From assembly GCA_034509735.1 (NCBI GenBank), contig JACGWO010000005.1:20511264-20575263 (forward strand): 64,000 nt of DNA, given 5' to 3'. Below the pieces are notes generated by a model, which saw only the letters and a program-made list of their open reading frames with translations, was not told where the DNA came from and searched no databases. A program made the position numbers and the translations under genes. Within the stretch, counting starts at the first letter, position 1; each line of letters starts with the position of its first letter. This document shows, piece after piece, positions 11,501 to 24,226 of this stretch. The DNA is from Sesamum alatum. Taxonomy: Eukaryota; Streptophyta; Magnoliopsida; Lamiales; Pedaliaceae.

Positions 11501-12479
11501 TCACAACTCCTTTATCATAGTATGTCTATATGTAGATGACATGTTGATAATGGGAAGTAGTCGTGACATCATTTTGACTACCAAAGGAATGTTAACAAAA
11601 CATTTTGATATGAAAGACATGGGTTTAGCAGACGTGATACTAGGGATTAAGATCTCTAAAACGTCTGACGGACTGGTCTTATCACAGTCTCATTATATAG
11701 AGACTGTGCTTAGAAAGTTCAAGGCTTACGACGGTCCACCTGCTAAGACTCCTGTAGATCTAAGTCTACACTTAGCCAAGAACAAAGGTGAACCCGAATG
11801 TCAAGTTGAATACTCAAGAATAATTGGTAGTTTGATGTATATCATGAATTGCACTCGTCCTGATATTGCGCACTCAGTAAACAAACTGAGTAGATTTACG
11901 AGTAACTCTAACAAAGGTCATTGGAAGGGGTTAATTAGGGTCCTTCGATACCTAAAATACACTTCCAACTATGGGCTACATTATACGAGATATCCAGCGG
12001 TGTTGGAAGGATATAGTGATGCCAATTGGATATCCGATACTAAAGATACTAAGTCCACAAGTGGCTATGTATTCACCATTGGAGGTGGTGCAGTGTCTTG
12101 GAAGTCCTCAAAACAAACGTGTATAGCTCGTTCCACAATGGAATCTGAGTTTATCGCTTTAGATAAAGCTGGAGAAGAAGCGGAATGGCTTCGTAATTTC
12201 TTGGAGGACATTCCTTGTTGGACTAAACCAGTGACTGCAATTGTGATACATTGTGATAGTCAGTCGGCCATTGGAAGGGCACAAAGCAGTAGGTATAATG
12301 GTAAGTCTAGACATATACGTCGAAGACATAATACCATAAGACAGTTGATATCTAATGGAATCATATCTATTGACTATATAAAGTCAAAGGATAATTTAGC
12401 GGATCCATTAACGAAAGGCCTTTCTCGAGATCAAGTATACTGTTCGTCCAGGGGAATGGGATTAAAACCCGCCAATTAA
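8578..12479 (+). pseudogene. copia gag-pol polyprotein, one frameshift
   Basis: Encodes the structural protein and enzymes for copia transposition. ATG at 8578 ([10 protein letters not shown]). Gag contains a CCHC zinc knuckle ([14 protein letters not shown], 9394-9435). The protease has DTGA (9565). The GAG-pre-integrase motif (WHVRLGH) and the DDE integrase follow ([21 protein letters not shown]). The frame stops at 10,686; the second frame continues the same protein without a visible gap to 12,479, with RT motif YVDDM (about 11,529) and RNase H (SDANW, near 12,016; then STMESEF). The break is explained by one missing A in an A-run at about 10,677-10,682. Otherwise both parts are open, in line with a young element. 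Confidence 0.92.
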
Positions 12480-12996
12480 ATCTTTATAGCGGTAACCCAA
12501 CCTTGTTGACTGGAGATCCCAAGATCTTGGTTCAATGGGACAACTAAGTTATAAAGATTGTGAAAAGCACTTGGAGTTTTACTCCTTCCCATTCCTATGA
12601 CAAAAGTGTTGTCAGTAGAGGGTAGAGGTTAAGCTATAAGCTTTTAATGATTCCTATTCTAAGTCAAGAACATTATAGGAGATCACCTATATAAGTGTGA
12701 AGACGGGCCGCTTCAAATGTAAAACACTTATGAATCCAAGATGGAGTCCAGGGCCAAAACGGACTCAACCGTGAGAACCAAAGATATTAGAGAAGGCATT
12801 GTGGGGGTACCATTGTCTTGGTTTACACCAACGGCTGAACAGTTCAAGACATCATGTTCACTGATTAGCCAAGTAAATCCGATGGTATTCTCCTAAGGAA
12901 GGTTCAAAGCCACCAACTACCTATCCTGATGCAATGACTTCTCGGTTGAAACTCTCTTGAGTGTCTGCATGCTCATATGCATTAATTTTCATTCAT

Positions 12997-13004
12997 GTGG
13001 GGGA
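12997..13004 (+). promoter_or_regulatory. Polypurine tract of copia element 1
   Basis: GTGGGGGA directly before the 3' LTR (TG at 13006). This is the usual position and composition for plus-strand priming. Confidence 0.8.
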
Positions 13005-13005
13005 T

Positions 13006-13727
13006 TGTTGGAAAATGGTGAATGATAAATTAAAGGATAAATCATGACAAGTGATTGGTTACGATGTGTGACACATAACGAGCTCGTGACAGCTCGTGAC
13101 ACGTATATGATGGTTGATGGGCCCCAATCATCATCCGGTCGTGTCTGATCAACCTAATGGGTGTATCCTTTGGTTGAAATGATATGTCCATTGGGTGAAA
13201 CCCTTTGGAAGAAATGACGTGTCCATGGTATGTCCTTTGGATAAAAGGATGCATCCATTTGAGTTAAATGGTATGTCCTTTGGATTAAAGGATGCATCCA
13301 TTTGAGTTAAATGGTATGTCCTTTGGGTGAAATGATGCATCCATTCGGTTGAAAGGTCATAACTTTTCAAAGGCATCTTTTCTGATTGGACATATCCATA
13401 CGAAACACCTTTCCAACTCCTATAAATAGATCTCCCATTTTCATTTCATGGCATTCAAGCATTCAAACTATTCATAGCATTCTTAAGCATACAAAGCATT
13501 TTAGAGTTTAGCAAGAGAGTTTCAAGATATCGTTTGGTTCGCCGTTTCTCAAAGTTTGCAGTGCTGCTACTTTGAGATATAAAGTCGTTGTATCTTGGGA
13601 GACAAATTGCCAATTCCTGTGAGCACCAGAGCGGGGCAATAATTGTCTTAAAGATAAAGAGTCTAACTCTTGCCTCGATTTTGTAATACACAATTTCCCA
13701 CACTATCCATTTCATTCATTCCTTACA
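13006..13727 (+). repeat. 3' LTR of copia element 1
   Basis: Begins TGTTGGAAAATGG and ends CCTTACA, followed by target duplication AAGAT. TATA box TATAAATA at 13,421-13,428. Three copies of the 43-bp unit. Nearly identical to the 5' LTR. Confidence 0.95.
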
Positions 13728-16700
13728 AAGATCTAAAACTAATATACGATAATAGGTGTTCCAAATCCTCTTTCTATATTATTTTTTGCTTATTAATTTT
13801 CAAAGATAAAATGAAAGTTTCCATTGCGAAAATTTTGTTCAACCCCAATTTATATACATACAGATTACATGGTATGCATTTTCAAATCAATTTCTATTTT
13901 ATATTCTTCATGTGAATTTATATTATTATATAATAAGAAAATTGATCATAACAAAAGAACATGTTCAATATATTTTATCCTTTTTTAGTACATGTCATAA
14001 TATACAATAACATTCTTTCGGAATATGCTTTTGTATAATGAAATGAAGTCTTCTCTTTTTTGTCTTCTCGACGGACTTATTTTATATGGATCAAATAATG
14101 TGCCTTTCCATCTGGTAAATAAAATGCTTAACTTTTTATAATTGTCTTTTTTATTTAATTATAATGTCTGAATCATGTAATTTTTTGAACAATTCATACA
14201 TGAATGAGGATAAGAGGATTTTAAAATTTTGTCTTAAATTAAGAGAATGGTATGTGCATATGATGAAATAAAATAATGATGAAGGATTTTTTTTAAAAAA
14301 TAAATATGATGATTCTAGATAATCTCATATGAAACACAAGTATATTTTGACTTTGACATAGTAAATTATATTTTCTATTGTGTCCCTTTTTTTAAATTTT
14401 TTTTTTTCGTGCACTATGCTCTTGGTTGGTGGTCTTTGTTTTGATAGTGGAAACTAGCCTTATTTGAGGACCTTAGAAAATTTGATTTTTCCGGATGATT
14501 AGTTGAATGATTATGTATTTTATTTAAAACTCGCACAAGTTTGATACTATTACGGAAAGCCGTTGCCATTAATAAAAAAGAGAAAAAAGTAAGCTCTAAT
14601 GCAAAAGAAGAAAAAAAAACAAAGAAGGCAATAAAAGTTTGTTAGCTTGCATAATGTAGACAAGAACCCAGTAATTTTGTTAAGATACTCGCTTCCATCT
14701 GTTATGTTAAAATAATATGATTTCAGTGGAGTACCAGCAACACCATATGAATTAACTAAAGCTTTTGTCTAGAATGGTGGTGATGGATATGTTGTTTTGT
14801 TATATTATCAATTTCAGGTGGATGAAAATCTAGAAAAGAATGAAACAAGCCAAATTGCAATACTCTCCCCCAAAAGCCCCAAGTTATACAAGTAATCATT
14901 ATTGTACTAATCAAAAGAATACATTTTCATCATGTTAGTGTTCTTGGTGTTTATAAAATGAAAAGATAAAAGATAAGGTTAAAGCATAATGAGTTTATTT
15001 AACTCAAGGCTATTATAGAGTAAAATGAGAGTTCGTGGGAACTTATGAACTAGAAGTAGGCTTGAAAAGATAAGCTTATATAAAGACCTCTTTGCAGGTA
15101 CAAGGGGTTATATATAATTTGATATGGGATTTGTGCATAAATTTCGCTAAACAATGTGACGTTATGAGATTATTTATGTATTACATTTGGTCACTGATCT
15201 AATTTGGTGGACACTCATTTTATTTTTTTTAAGTGGTTCATTTATAATTAAAATCTACTTCTACTTCTACTTTAACATCAAACTCTTACTCCATAAAAGA
15301 CTTTTGTATTGATATTCTCATAGATGAATTAATTTTTTTACATGAATCATTGATTGTACATGAGTTGAAAGATATCTAAATACATTTTCTTTATATAGAA
15401 GTCAAAAAAATAATAATTATTTATCATATATTAATACATGAAAACTTATTTTTTATTCCATATATATTGTAATGAATATATAGGATTCCAGGTATCATAT
15501 TTAATCATAACATGCAAAGTATATATTCATACATATTAATTAAATTTAAATACATAATTGAATTCAATGAATTTAAAAGAAAATGTTTAATTGAGAATAA
15601 TGAATTAAGATCTATTTTCACGCTCTATATAAAGAAATTATTAAACTCTTATCCCACTCCTTAAACTCTATCATATATAGAACATATTATACAAAGAGTT
15701 ACCAATTTATAATTCAGTATGTTGAAAGACTCAATGCTTCAAATTAAATAATTGGAATAAATCAGAAACAATTCACATTATGTCCAAAAATGCTATGAAT
15801 GGGGGATGAAACAGCTTGAGGACCTAACTCCTCTTTTTGGCTTCAAAAGAAGATAATGGATGATGAAAAAGTAAATAAATTAAATATTTATCTTTCTATT
15901 ATTATTTTTATTCAACTATAACATTTTACTATGTATTCATATATCCAAGAATAATATTATGGTCGATCGTAATAATTAAAATATTCAAATAAAAATTCTA
16001 GTTCTCTTCTTTTTTTTTTCAAGGCCCCTACCCTTTGGACAGAGGCGAATCATATTTTTGGCCCTCTTCATGGGATGATGTATTTTTTTTTTTCGTATCT
16101 TTTGTCATAATAAAAAGAATAATAGTAATAATAATAACTAAGAAGGAATGACGCATAATAGTATAAATATTGTTTGGTTGTGATTTTAAGGGTGCTTGAT
16201 GTTCAAGAATATTAATTTAAATGGTTGGACAATTAAATGACAAAGTAATGTGCAGAGAAGGCAATATATATTACACATTTCATTTTCTCCAATTCAAAGG
16301 CTTCTTGGGATTTTTTTTTCTTCTTTAAATTTCTTTCTATTTTTTTATTTTTTTGCATTGCATTGCATTTTGCTATTGTTTGAGGTGATTCAAAAGTTTC
16401 ACCTAAACATCAACAATATCTTATTTGAATTCTTTCTTACATGTACTAAGGAGCATCTGATGTAATATATGGAATTTTTTTTCACGAAGAACATAAATTA
16501 TCAAAATATTATAGAGAAATAAGTCAACTTTTACAAAGTTTTAATTTCTCATTGCACCCAACAAAAAACAAAAGTGATCATTGACAAACTAATATCATAC
16601 CAGGCAATTGAAAAGCAACAAACTTTGAGAAAAAAAAGAAAAAAGGAAGACATCAGCTAAACTAATAAAAGATGATGGAACAAAAATGAATTTAGTCAAA

Positions 16701-16918
16701 AAGTTTACACATCAAGTGATATTGATGACAAAAATGAGGAGGTCTCTACCGAAGAAGGTTGGACAAAAAAAAGAGGACAGCCCAAGAAGAAACAACAAGA
16801 ACACATTGAGATTCAAATTTTGTGAGATGATAAAAAACTCCTAACAAATTCAAAAGAAAGTACCGGATAAAATTTAAGAATGAAAGCAAAAAGAAGATGT
16901 TACCAACAATCAAGATTA

Positions 16919-16920
<2 letters not shown>

Positions 16921-16949
<29 letters not shown>
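16921..16949. repeat. (GA)n microsatellite
   Basis: About 14 uninterrupted AG dinucleotides. Confidence 0.97.
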
Positions 16950-16952
<3 letters not shown>

Positions 16953-17391
16953 ATTAATGAAACCATTAGATTATAGAACGTTTAAAGCTATAGTGTTATT
17001 TAAATTTTTAATTTTTAATTTTTTTAGTTGTTTTATATTAGAAGAATTTTTTGAGTGATCAAAATTAATTTTAGAATTGCATTTCGTTATATTTTAAAAT
17101 AATAAATATATTTATATTTAATCATTAAATTAAAAGTGTTACTATATTATAATAAAATCACATGAATAACGTGCAACACACGTGTTCATTACTAGTTGTT
17201 ACAAGTGATTGAAACACACTGCAATTGTGTACATTTTAAAAATTTATTATATTTATATAATTAAATGAAAAAAGAGAAGATAAAATGAAGAACGAATCAA
17301 AACCAATAAACTGAATTAACTTTATACATAAATAAAAATTTATTGATAAACCTAATTGGATTAAGTGCAAGATATTTTCTGAAAATATATG

Positions 17392-17415
17392 CTATATATA
17401 TATATATATATATAT
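17392..17415. repeat. (TA)n microsatellite
   Basis: Uninterrupted TA dinucleotides. Confidence 0.95.
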
Positions 17416-18945
17416 TTGAGGGCAATATTCTAGTCCATACACGTTAAGCTAATCAAAGTAGTTATTATAGGCCTCGTTTGATTCGTATAATAAAATTAGG
17501 TATGATAAGATTGAGGGGGATGAGAAATAGAATGGTTAACTAATCTCATCAGCCATTATATAGTACCTGTTTTGACATATTACATGTACGAACTCGAACT
17601 TGCACTGCATTGAATGGCCTCAAACCCATCCCGCCCCCATCAAAAATAAACTTAAATTTAATAAAAATAATATTAATAAATATAAAAAAATTAATAAACT
17701 ATTAATAAATATTTTATTCTATTCACTTCAAATAATTAAATTTAGTATTTTATGTTCTTGAGTTATCTGTATTTCAAATTTAAGTTCAAATTGTTCAAAT
17801 TTAGTCCAAGTCTTTAATAATGCTATACATATTATATGATTGCTCTAAATTTTGGATGAAAGGAAAAAGGGAAAAGTTTTGCATGAATTTTTAAAATTTA
17901 CCCTTCATGTAGTTTCCTCATATTTATTTTTCATTACAATCAAATAAGTCTTATACTATATTTATATTATTTTAACTACATTTTATTTAGTTCTTTTCTT
18001 TTACCCTTCAGCTATCTTTCTTATAATGCCTTTAACGTGAGTTTCTATTCTTACTTTTTCCCCCAATAAGTAATATCATTTTAAATTGATAACTTTTACA
18101 TAGTTTTTTTTTGTTTGTTCGTTTCTTTTTTCTTTTTTTTTTTGTCTAAGACGAATATATAATATAAACAAAACTTCAACTAATTTATTATTTTTTTTAT
18201 TTTTATATTAAGTTGGTATATGCAAAATTGTTATATTAAAATTGAATATAATAAAGCCTAATAAACTAGCATTATATTTAAGTATATAAAAATATTAAAA
18301 ATTATTACAAAAAATATTAACCATGGCGGTTTGGGGCACAATTGGACAAAATTGAGACCCGCCCTCAATTCGCGTCAGTTTTTTTTTACCCTAAACCTGT
18401 CTATGAAGAACGCAAACCCGCTCAAACGGGACAGGTCTCCAGCTAACCCAACCCTGTTACCATTGTTAGTTCTTCTTAATAAATAGTATAGATCCTGCTT
18501 TTATACAATTATTGATAAAAATAATTATTAAAGCACATGAGATTTTAACTATTAACAGAGTGTTGAAATGTACGAATGATTTTAATTCTACCTTTCATTG
18601 ATGAAATATTTCATCCACTCCGATGGTAGTGTTTAATAGTTATGGATAGTAGTTGAGAAGTAATTGATAAATGAGGAGTAAAGTGGAAGTGAATAATAAA
18701 TAGGTTACTAATCAAAGATTTGACCTTTTCTTTTTAATTTTTATTTTGGAACAATAATAAAAGTAACATATTTATTATACGTACTCTTATTAGATATGTT
18801 ATATTATCATTCTCGTCTAAATTAATAAAAAAACTATAATTACCAATTAATTAAAAGATTTGACACTACTCTAATGAAAAATAGAACTATATCATTTTCA
18901 TCAAATAAAAAAAATATGTTAATAAACCACTAATAATATAAAATA

Positions 18946-19501
18946 GAAATAATTATACTTTATTCTCCTGAGATTTGATGTAATTACATGTAGACGTCTT
19001 GTGATTTGAAAAATTATATTTAGTAACTCTAAAGTTTGCTTATGTCAATAAATAGGTTCCTCCGTTAGTTAGAATTCACCGAATTTGTCGATATTAACAA
19101 AAATTGAATGAAAATCGATATTTACCATTGATTGACTTATTATTAACTTATTGCAGGTCAAAACACATTTTTTCTGATTAAACTTCCCTTATAACGGTGA
19201 AGATATATATATATATATATATATATCTCCGCACATGCATTAACGCGTGAAGATGTATAACGGTAGTTTAATCATAAAAGATTTGTTCGACCTACAATAA
19301 TTCAGTACTAAGTCAATCAATAATGAATATCAATTTTTATTTAATTTTTTTGCTAATATCAACAAATTCGATGAAGTTTCACCAACGAAATGACCTATTT
19401 GTTAGATGAAACAAATCTTAGGGATAATAATTTAATTTTGCAAATTACATGAGATCTACATATAATTATACCAAATCTCAAAAGAGTGGTGTAATTATTC
19501 C
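18946..19501. mobile_element. Mutator-type MITE (copy A of family 1), abutting the FQR1-like promoter
   Basis: A 556-bp unit with long inverted terminal regions. The left end reads AATTATACTTTATTCTCCTG and the right end, reverse-complemented, GGAATAATTACACCAC. Both contain the TGAAAAATTA and AGTTTGCTT/AAGTTTAC blocks shared with the copy at 28,181-28,708. Flanks are TATAAAATA (18,937-18,945) and TATAAATAC (19,502-19,510), an imperfect 9-bp duplication as made by Mutator transposases. A TA microsatellite (about 19,205-19,226) sits inside. No coding capacity. Confidence 0.75.
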
Positions 19502-19509
19502 TATAAATA
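19502..19509 (+). promoter_or_regulatory. Candidate TATA box of the FQR1-like gene
   Basis: TATAAATA 343 bp upstream of the start codon, directly at the edge of the MITE. It is also one copy of that MITE's target duplication, so the insertion seems to have duplicated it. The leader from here to 19,851 is C-rich near the ATG, as plant 5' UTRs often are. Assignment rests on motif and position only. Confidence 0.4.
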
Positions 19510-19851
19510 CATTGTTATCAACTAATTCAAATACATTATTATTTTCATAAAAAAAAATGTACAAAATTAAAACCCACAGCTTTCATTTAAAACTAAAAAT
19601 TGAAAATGAAAACAAAACCAAATCATTCCAAGTTTCCAATCGCCCAATTCCACGGAAACTGCCGGGAGCAACGACACCGTTTGATACTTTCCGCCCCCCC
19701 AGCCAAACCAGAGTCGATAGTAGTCACTGGTCAGTCGCAAAGATTCCATCTCACAGCCCACTCCGCCACCGCATTTTCCCTGCTTTCTTTCCGCTAATCT
19801 ACGCTTTTCCACCTCCCATTTCTCCATTTTTTCTTGATTCAGCCGTAATTG

Positions 19852-22800
19852 ATGGGAAAAGGTGGGGGCTGTGTCCCTAGCAAGAAAAAGCTCCCCGTAG
19901 CCACCACCATCGCCGCCTCCTCCACCTCCGGTAAGGAGGACGAGGACAACCTCCCAGAATCCACCCCACCCACCACCACCACCAACGACGCCTCTGCTGC
20001 TGATGAAGCTGTTATCACCATCCCTTCCGGACCCCCTCGGAATCTGAAACTCTTTATAGTGTTTTACTCGATGTATGGTCACGTGGAGGGCCTTGCTCGG
20101 CGGATGAAGCGGGGTGCCGACAGCGTGGACGGCGTTGAGGCAGAGCTCTACCGGGTTCCGGAAACACTGCCCGAGGAAGTGCTTGTCAAAATGCGGGCTC
20201 CGCCGAAGGACGATTCGATCCCCGTGATTGGGTCGCCCGCGGATTTGGCGGGCGGTGATGGGTTCTTGTTCGGATTCCCGACGAGGTACGGGTGCATGGC
20301 TGCGCAGATGAAGGCGTTCTTTGATTCGACTGGGCAGTTGTGGAGGGAGCAGAAGCTTGCCGGAAAACCTGCGGGGTTCTTTGTCAGCACCGGGACTCAA
20401 GGCGGCGGCCAAGAAACCACTGCGTAAGCTCCTTATTCTACTAGTGTCATGGAAGGAAGCGTCTATTTCTATTTCTTTGTTATGATTATGGAGTTGGAAT
20501 GTGTTTGCCTTTCATTTATAGTAATAATATATGCGTTTATGCTGGGGCAATTGGGCTTTGGGTCACCCTTTTTCACAATTCCTACTTTGGGAAATATGTA
20601 GGCTAAATGTATGCTAAAGCATAGAATTCGCATGTAATGCTTGTTTTCTGCTTCATAAGTTATGCAAATAATTTGCTCATCCGTAAATGTAATTCTAAGG
20701 TAGATGCACATTAGGGATGATGTCTTGTGAAATTGTCTACAGATTTTTTGAACTGAATTCATGAATCCCTCTTGCAAAAATCATGGAATGATTTGATTGT
20801 CTGCGGATTTAGTTCACGAATCCCTGTCGCAATGTCATGTAACGAGTTAAAGGGGTTCTCAGCGAGAAGATTGTTGACTGAAAATGTATGGCATATCCCT
20901 GCACCCACTCCAAGCAGAGTGTAAGACTCCATTTATGAGATATATCAAGGTTTAGTTTTGGAAGAAAAAGAAAGAGAAAGCTTAGAAGTGATAGCAGATT
21001 TGGTTGGAAAGAAAAGCTAGCGAATGAATCTTCTTGCTTAGCAAAGTCCTTATTTTTGCACTAGGCCTCATTTGAATATGTCATGGATTCTGCCATGGGA
21101 AAACAGGCAAGCTGTAGTTTGAAAGTGATCCATTACGAATTGGAGAAAGGTATTTAATTCTTTGTTTCTCTGTGTGTGGAGGGAGGGGGGAGGTTCAGGG
21201 GTTGATGCGCTCGACGGGTGAAGTGAGTTTTAATTGTTTATTTATGTTTCACCACTGATCTATGCCGTACGACCCCTTTGGCCAAGGTTGGGGTGAACAA
21301 TCACATACTAGGTTTCTGCCTTTCCCTTGTAATAATGTAAATTCCCGAAGCTGTCATCTTATAGTAAGTTATTCAAAATATGGAAATTGTGATGCAAATG
21401 CATATGATAAATTGCTTCTGTGTGCTCTATTGCTATCCAAAATGAAACAGGAATGGCTTCAATGCAAGTGTCTTTTTCTTTTCTTTCTTTCTTCTTTTTC
21501 CTCCCAAAAAAGGCGATACTTTAATGGTTTGCCTTTTTGGGTTAATATAGTTGTATACTTTAAGAATACTAGTTGAGTTTGTTGTAACTTGTTAATATTG
21601 GTCAAATTGTGTGATGTTTGTCCAAATAAGACTCAATAAACAGCAACCATACTTATCTTGGGTGATTTCCCAGAATACTCATCTTCTTTTTCAATATTTG
21701 TTTTTCGGCAAAATGATGTCTAACAAATGCAAAATGGTTGTACGGATACTTGAAGTTGTTTGGAGTAGATGAAAGATCAAGTGTCTTTGTCTGTACCTAT
21801 TTTATTTAACCACAGTGGCTGCCCACACAGGGATCTGTTGAGGAATTGGTGGGTCCTTTTAGATTTTCTAAACTATCGGTGAAACAATAAGATATATACA
21901 TTGTGTTTGGTTTTGTTTTTGGTGTGTTTTGTTTTGTTTTGTTGTGTGGAGATAGAGAGAGAAAAAGAAAGATAGATAAGTGTGTGTTAGAAGTAGGGTG
22001 TATGTTTGGGTTTTGTTTTTGGAGTTACTTTTGAATAGTGTAAAAAATGTATTGTATGTATTGTGTTGTATATTGGAAAACAAAAAACACTGTTCATTGT
22101 CAAATCATGTCTCTTTTATATATTTTTATAAATGTATATATGTATATAGTGATATTCCTAAAATTAAAAAAAAAAGTGTATAGTGATATTTATTTGTTTG
22201 TAGGTGGATTAAATTATATAATATGTTATTGTATGTGGGATTGGGCCAAAACCTCCCAAAACACCAAGTGAAGGTGTTTTGGGAGTAGGTCAGGTTTGTC
22301 TTTGTTTTCAGCCCATCTCGGAGATGGGCCAAAAACGAAAGCAAACATAGTGATAGAGTTTTGGCATTTGTCTTTAGTGTTGCATTTTGGAGGAAAGGTT
22401 TGTTGCTCACATCAAAGAAAATGAGATGTCATTTGGATCTTAAAGGACACTGATAAAGTTCCCATCATCAAGAAAGCATTTTGTCAGTACTTTTTTACTT
22501 GAAACCAAGCAAGGATTTATTGATGTTTCCTTTTTTCATTTTGCTTTTGGTCAAGTCATTAATTATTTAAGATCAACTAAAAGTTAGATCTCTCTTTAGC
22601 TTCTGTAGTTGCCATTATGTATATTTTTTCCGTTTCCGATTCCATTTATTTGGCTGCAATTTGGGTTGGGAAAATGAAGAGAAATTGACCATGAACTTGG
22701 TGCTTGGGGAGATTGATTGGAAATATTAGGATCACAAAGTTATTTTTGTGCATGCTTATTTCTATCCTTTCCCTATTTCATGGTATAGTCTCGCCATTTA

Positions 22801-23443
22801 GTATCCCGCATACAAAACATCAGCTGCTGCAATAGCTGAATTGAAAATTTTATCCCTCAGTTTGCTATATCTCAGGATTTTATTCTTGTCGTCCAACATG
22901 TGGACTATAGTTCGAATGGTTTACCCGGTCTTACAAATCCTACAGTACTTCTCGCTATGATCCTCAATAATTGCCCAAATGCCTATTGTTTGCATTTCTG
23001 TCTCCGTGTCACTTTGTGTGCTTATTAGGCCATACTTTGATTACTTGTAAGGATGGTTATACAATTTAAATATGCTTGTCGATGTATTTATCAATCCGAT
23101 TTCTTTGTTCTGTCTGAATATTTTCTGCTATCACCGTTTATGGTTCATGCTAGCAGACGATTATTGATAAGGGGCCTTGAGTTTTGAACCTTGAAACTGA
23201 AAATTTGATTCCAGGTGGACTGCAGTTACCCAATTAGCTCATCATGGAATGCTGTTTGTCCCTATTGGGTACACTTTTGGCGCCGGTATGTTCAAAATGG
23301 ATTCCATTAGAGGGGGTTCTCCATATGGTGCTGGAGTCTTTGCAGGTGACGGCACAAGGGAACCAAGTGAGCTGGAGCTGGCCCTTGCCGAGCATCAAGG
23401 CAAGTACATGGCTGCTATAGTCAAGCGGCTAGCTCCCCGCTGA
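19852..23443 (+). CDS. NAD(P)H:quinone oxidoreductase, FQR1-like (WrbA family)
   Basis: Flavodoxin-fold enzyme that binds FMN and makes two-electron reductions of quinones with NAD(P)H, protecting against semiquinone and oxidative stress. Two exons: 19852..20423 and 23215..23443. The donor is GC|GTAAGC, the acceptor TTCCAG|G, and the 2791-bp intron splits an Ala codon. The product is 266 aa. Residues about 66-80 ([15 protein letters not shown]) form the FMN-phosphate loop. GFPTRYG (141-147), [12 protein letters not shown] around the splice junction and [11 protein letters not shown] in exon 2 are family motifs. An N-terminal extension of about 63 residues, rich in Thr/Pro/Ser and starting [13 protein letters not shown], is a candidate N-myristoylation (Gly2) and palmitoylation (Cys7) signal, which would place it at a membrane. 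This extension marks the longer FQR1-like subgroup rather than FQR1 itself. The frame is intact. ATG 19,852 is chosen because it begins this motif. Confidence 0.95.
20424..23214 (+). other. Intron of the FQR1-like gene
   Basis: T-rich, GT...AG, 2.79 kb. It holds a probable MITE (21,897-22,349) and no convincing extra exon; the protein is complete without one. Confidence 0.85.
21897..22349. mobile_element. Probable intronic MITE
   Basis: The left end TTGTGTTTGGTTTTGTTTTTGG resembles the reverse complement of the right end (CCAAAAACGAAAGCAAACATAG). Two perfect hairpins lie near the right end: 22,253-22,265 with 22,273-22,285 (CTCCCAAAACACC stem) and GCCCATCTC/GAGATGGGC at about 22,310-22,329. 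No target duplication recognised. Confidence 0.4.
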
Positions 23444-23898
23444 CAGCTTATATGTATATTCGACTTTGATTTATTAATTCATTTCATGTCAGCTTGAGCA
23501 TCTCATTTTGCAATCGGTATTGCCCTTTCGTTTCTTGATTACGGAACCAGGAACCGTGCGTATTTTCACATTGGTTGTGATGTTTTCTTTCTGCTCTTGT
23601 CTCTTCATTTTTACTTGTCTCGATTGGTGACTAAGTGTACATGTTTTTATACTTCCTGATTGATTAGAATGTAATAAGCAGTGGGTGTCTTGTGGTTCTC
23701 TTGCTTCTGTATATTGTACTCTTTTATTGACTTCAATTACATACCATAACTCATCAAAAGATCTCGTCTTTCTTCCTTTTTCCCTTTCTATTGATTATGA
23801 GAGTGCTTAATTTAAGCAATTTTCAGCTTCTGGCTTAAAAAAATACCTTTGGCGTGTTTCATAGCACTGTTTCTATTTCTAAAATTTAAGAAAAAGGT

Positions 23899-24226
23899 AG
23901 GGATAATTGCGATTTTAGTCCCTAAACTTAGTCACTTAAGCGGTTTTGGTCCTCAAATATTTTGAGATTATAATATTAATTCTTAAACTATTATATTTTT
24001 GGCATTTTTGTCCTTCGGTTAACTTAACCGTTAAGTTCTAGTGTAAAAAATTGTCATTTTACTCATATTTTGTGCTATTTTTTAAGTTTTAGTTCAATAT
24101 ACTATTTTTTTTTATTTTTTTTTAAACTTCAAGAGAAAAAAAATTAAAAAAAAATTGAATTTAAGGATATTTAAGGATAAAACCACTTAAGTGGCTAAAT
24201 TTAGAAACGAAAATAGCACTTATCCC
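23899..24226. mobile_element. Mutator-type MITE downstream of FQR1-like gene
   Basis: 328 bp. Ends AGGGATAATTGCGATTTTAG and, reverse-complemented, GGGATAAGTGCTATTTTCG. Both arms then carry an ACTTAAG(C/T)GG(T) block. Flanks GAAAAAGGT (23,890-23,898) and GAAAAAGAT (24,227-24,235) match at 8 of 9 positions, the duplication length typical of Mutator-like elements. No coding capacity. Confidence 0.72.

Larger units (their letters stand above)
7784..13727 (+). mobile_element. Complete Ty1/copia LTR retrotransposon with target duplication
   Basis: Two LTRs (7784-8546 and 13006-13727) enclose gag-pol in the copia order: gag, protease, integrase, reverse transcriptase, RNase H. The target duplication AAGAT is intact at 7779-7783 and 13728-13732. 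A polypurine tract GTGGGGGA abuts the 3' LTR. By eye the LTRs differ by about seven substitutions, two single-base indels and one copy of a 43-bp repeat, so the insertion is recent. A single-base deletion near 10,680 breaks gag-pol. The gap between the 5' LTR and the gag ATG is only about 31 bp and shows no TGGTATCAGAGC-type primer site. The stretch 12,480-13,005 is the non-coding tail. Confidence 0.96.
13733..18945. other. AT-rich intergenic spacer
   Basis: No gene found; open frames here are short and AT-biased. Items visible: a GA microsatellite (16,921-16,949), a TA microsatellite (17,392-17,415), a reverse-oriented end of the ACTAGT/CACACGTG repeat family near 17,155-17,205, and short stretches around 17,615-17,640 and 18,320-18,450 rich in CCCGCCC / GCGGGTTTG-like motifs that resemble remnants of hAT-type non-autonomous elements. 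Confidence 0.6.

Noticed and set aside
19567..20412. 281-codon frame on the minus strand
   Set aside because: It is the antisense shadow of GC-rich exon 1 of the FQR1-like gene and shows no family motif.
22253..22285. Perfect 13-bp hairpin as a possible miRNA precursor
   Set aside because: The stem is too short for a plant miRNA duplex, and the site fits the end of an intronic MITE.
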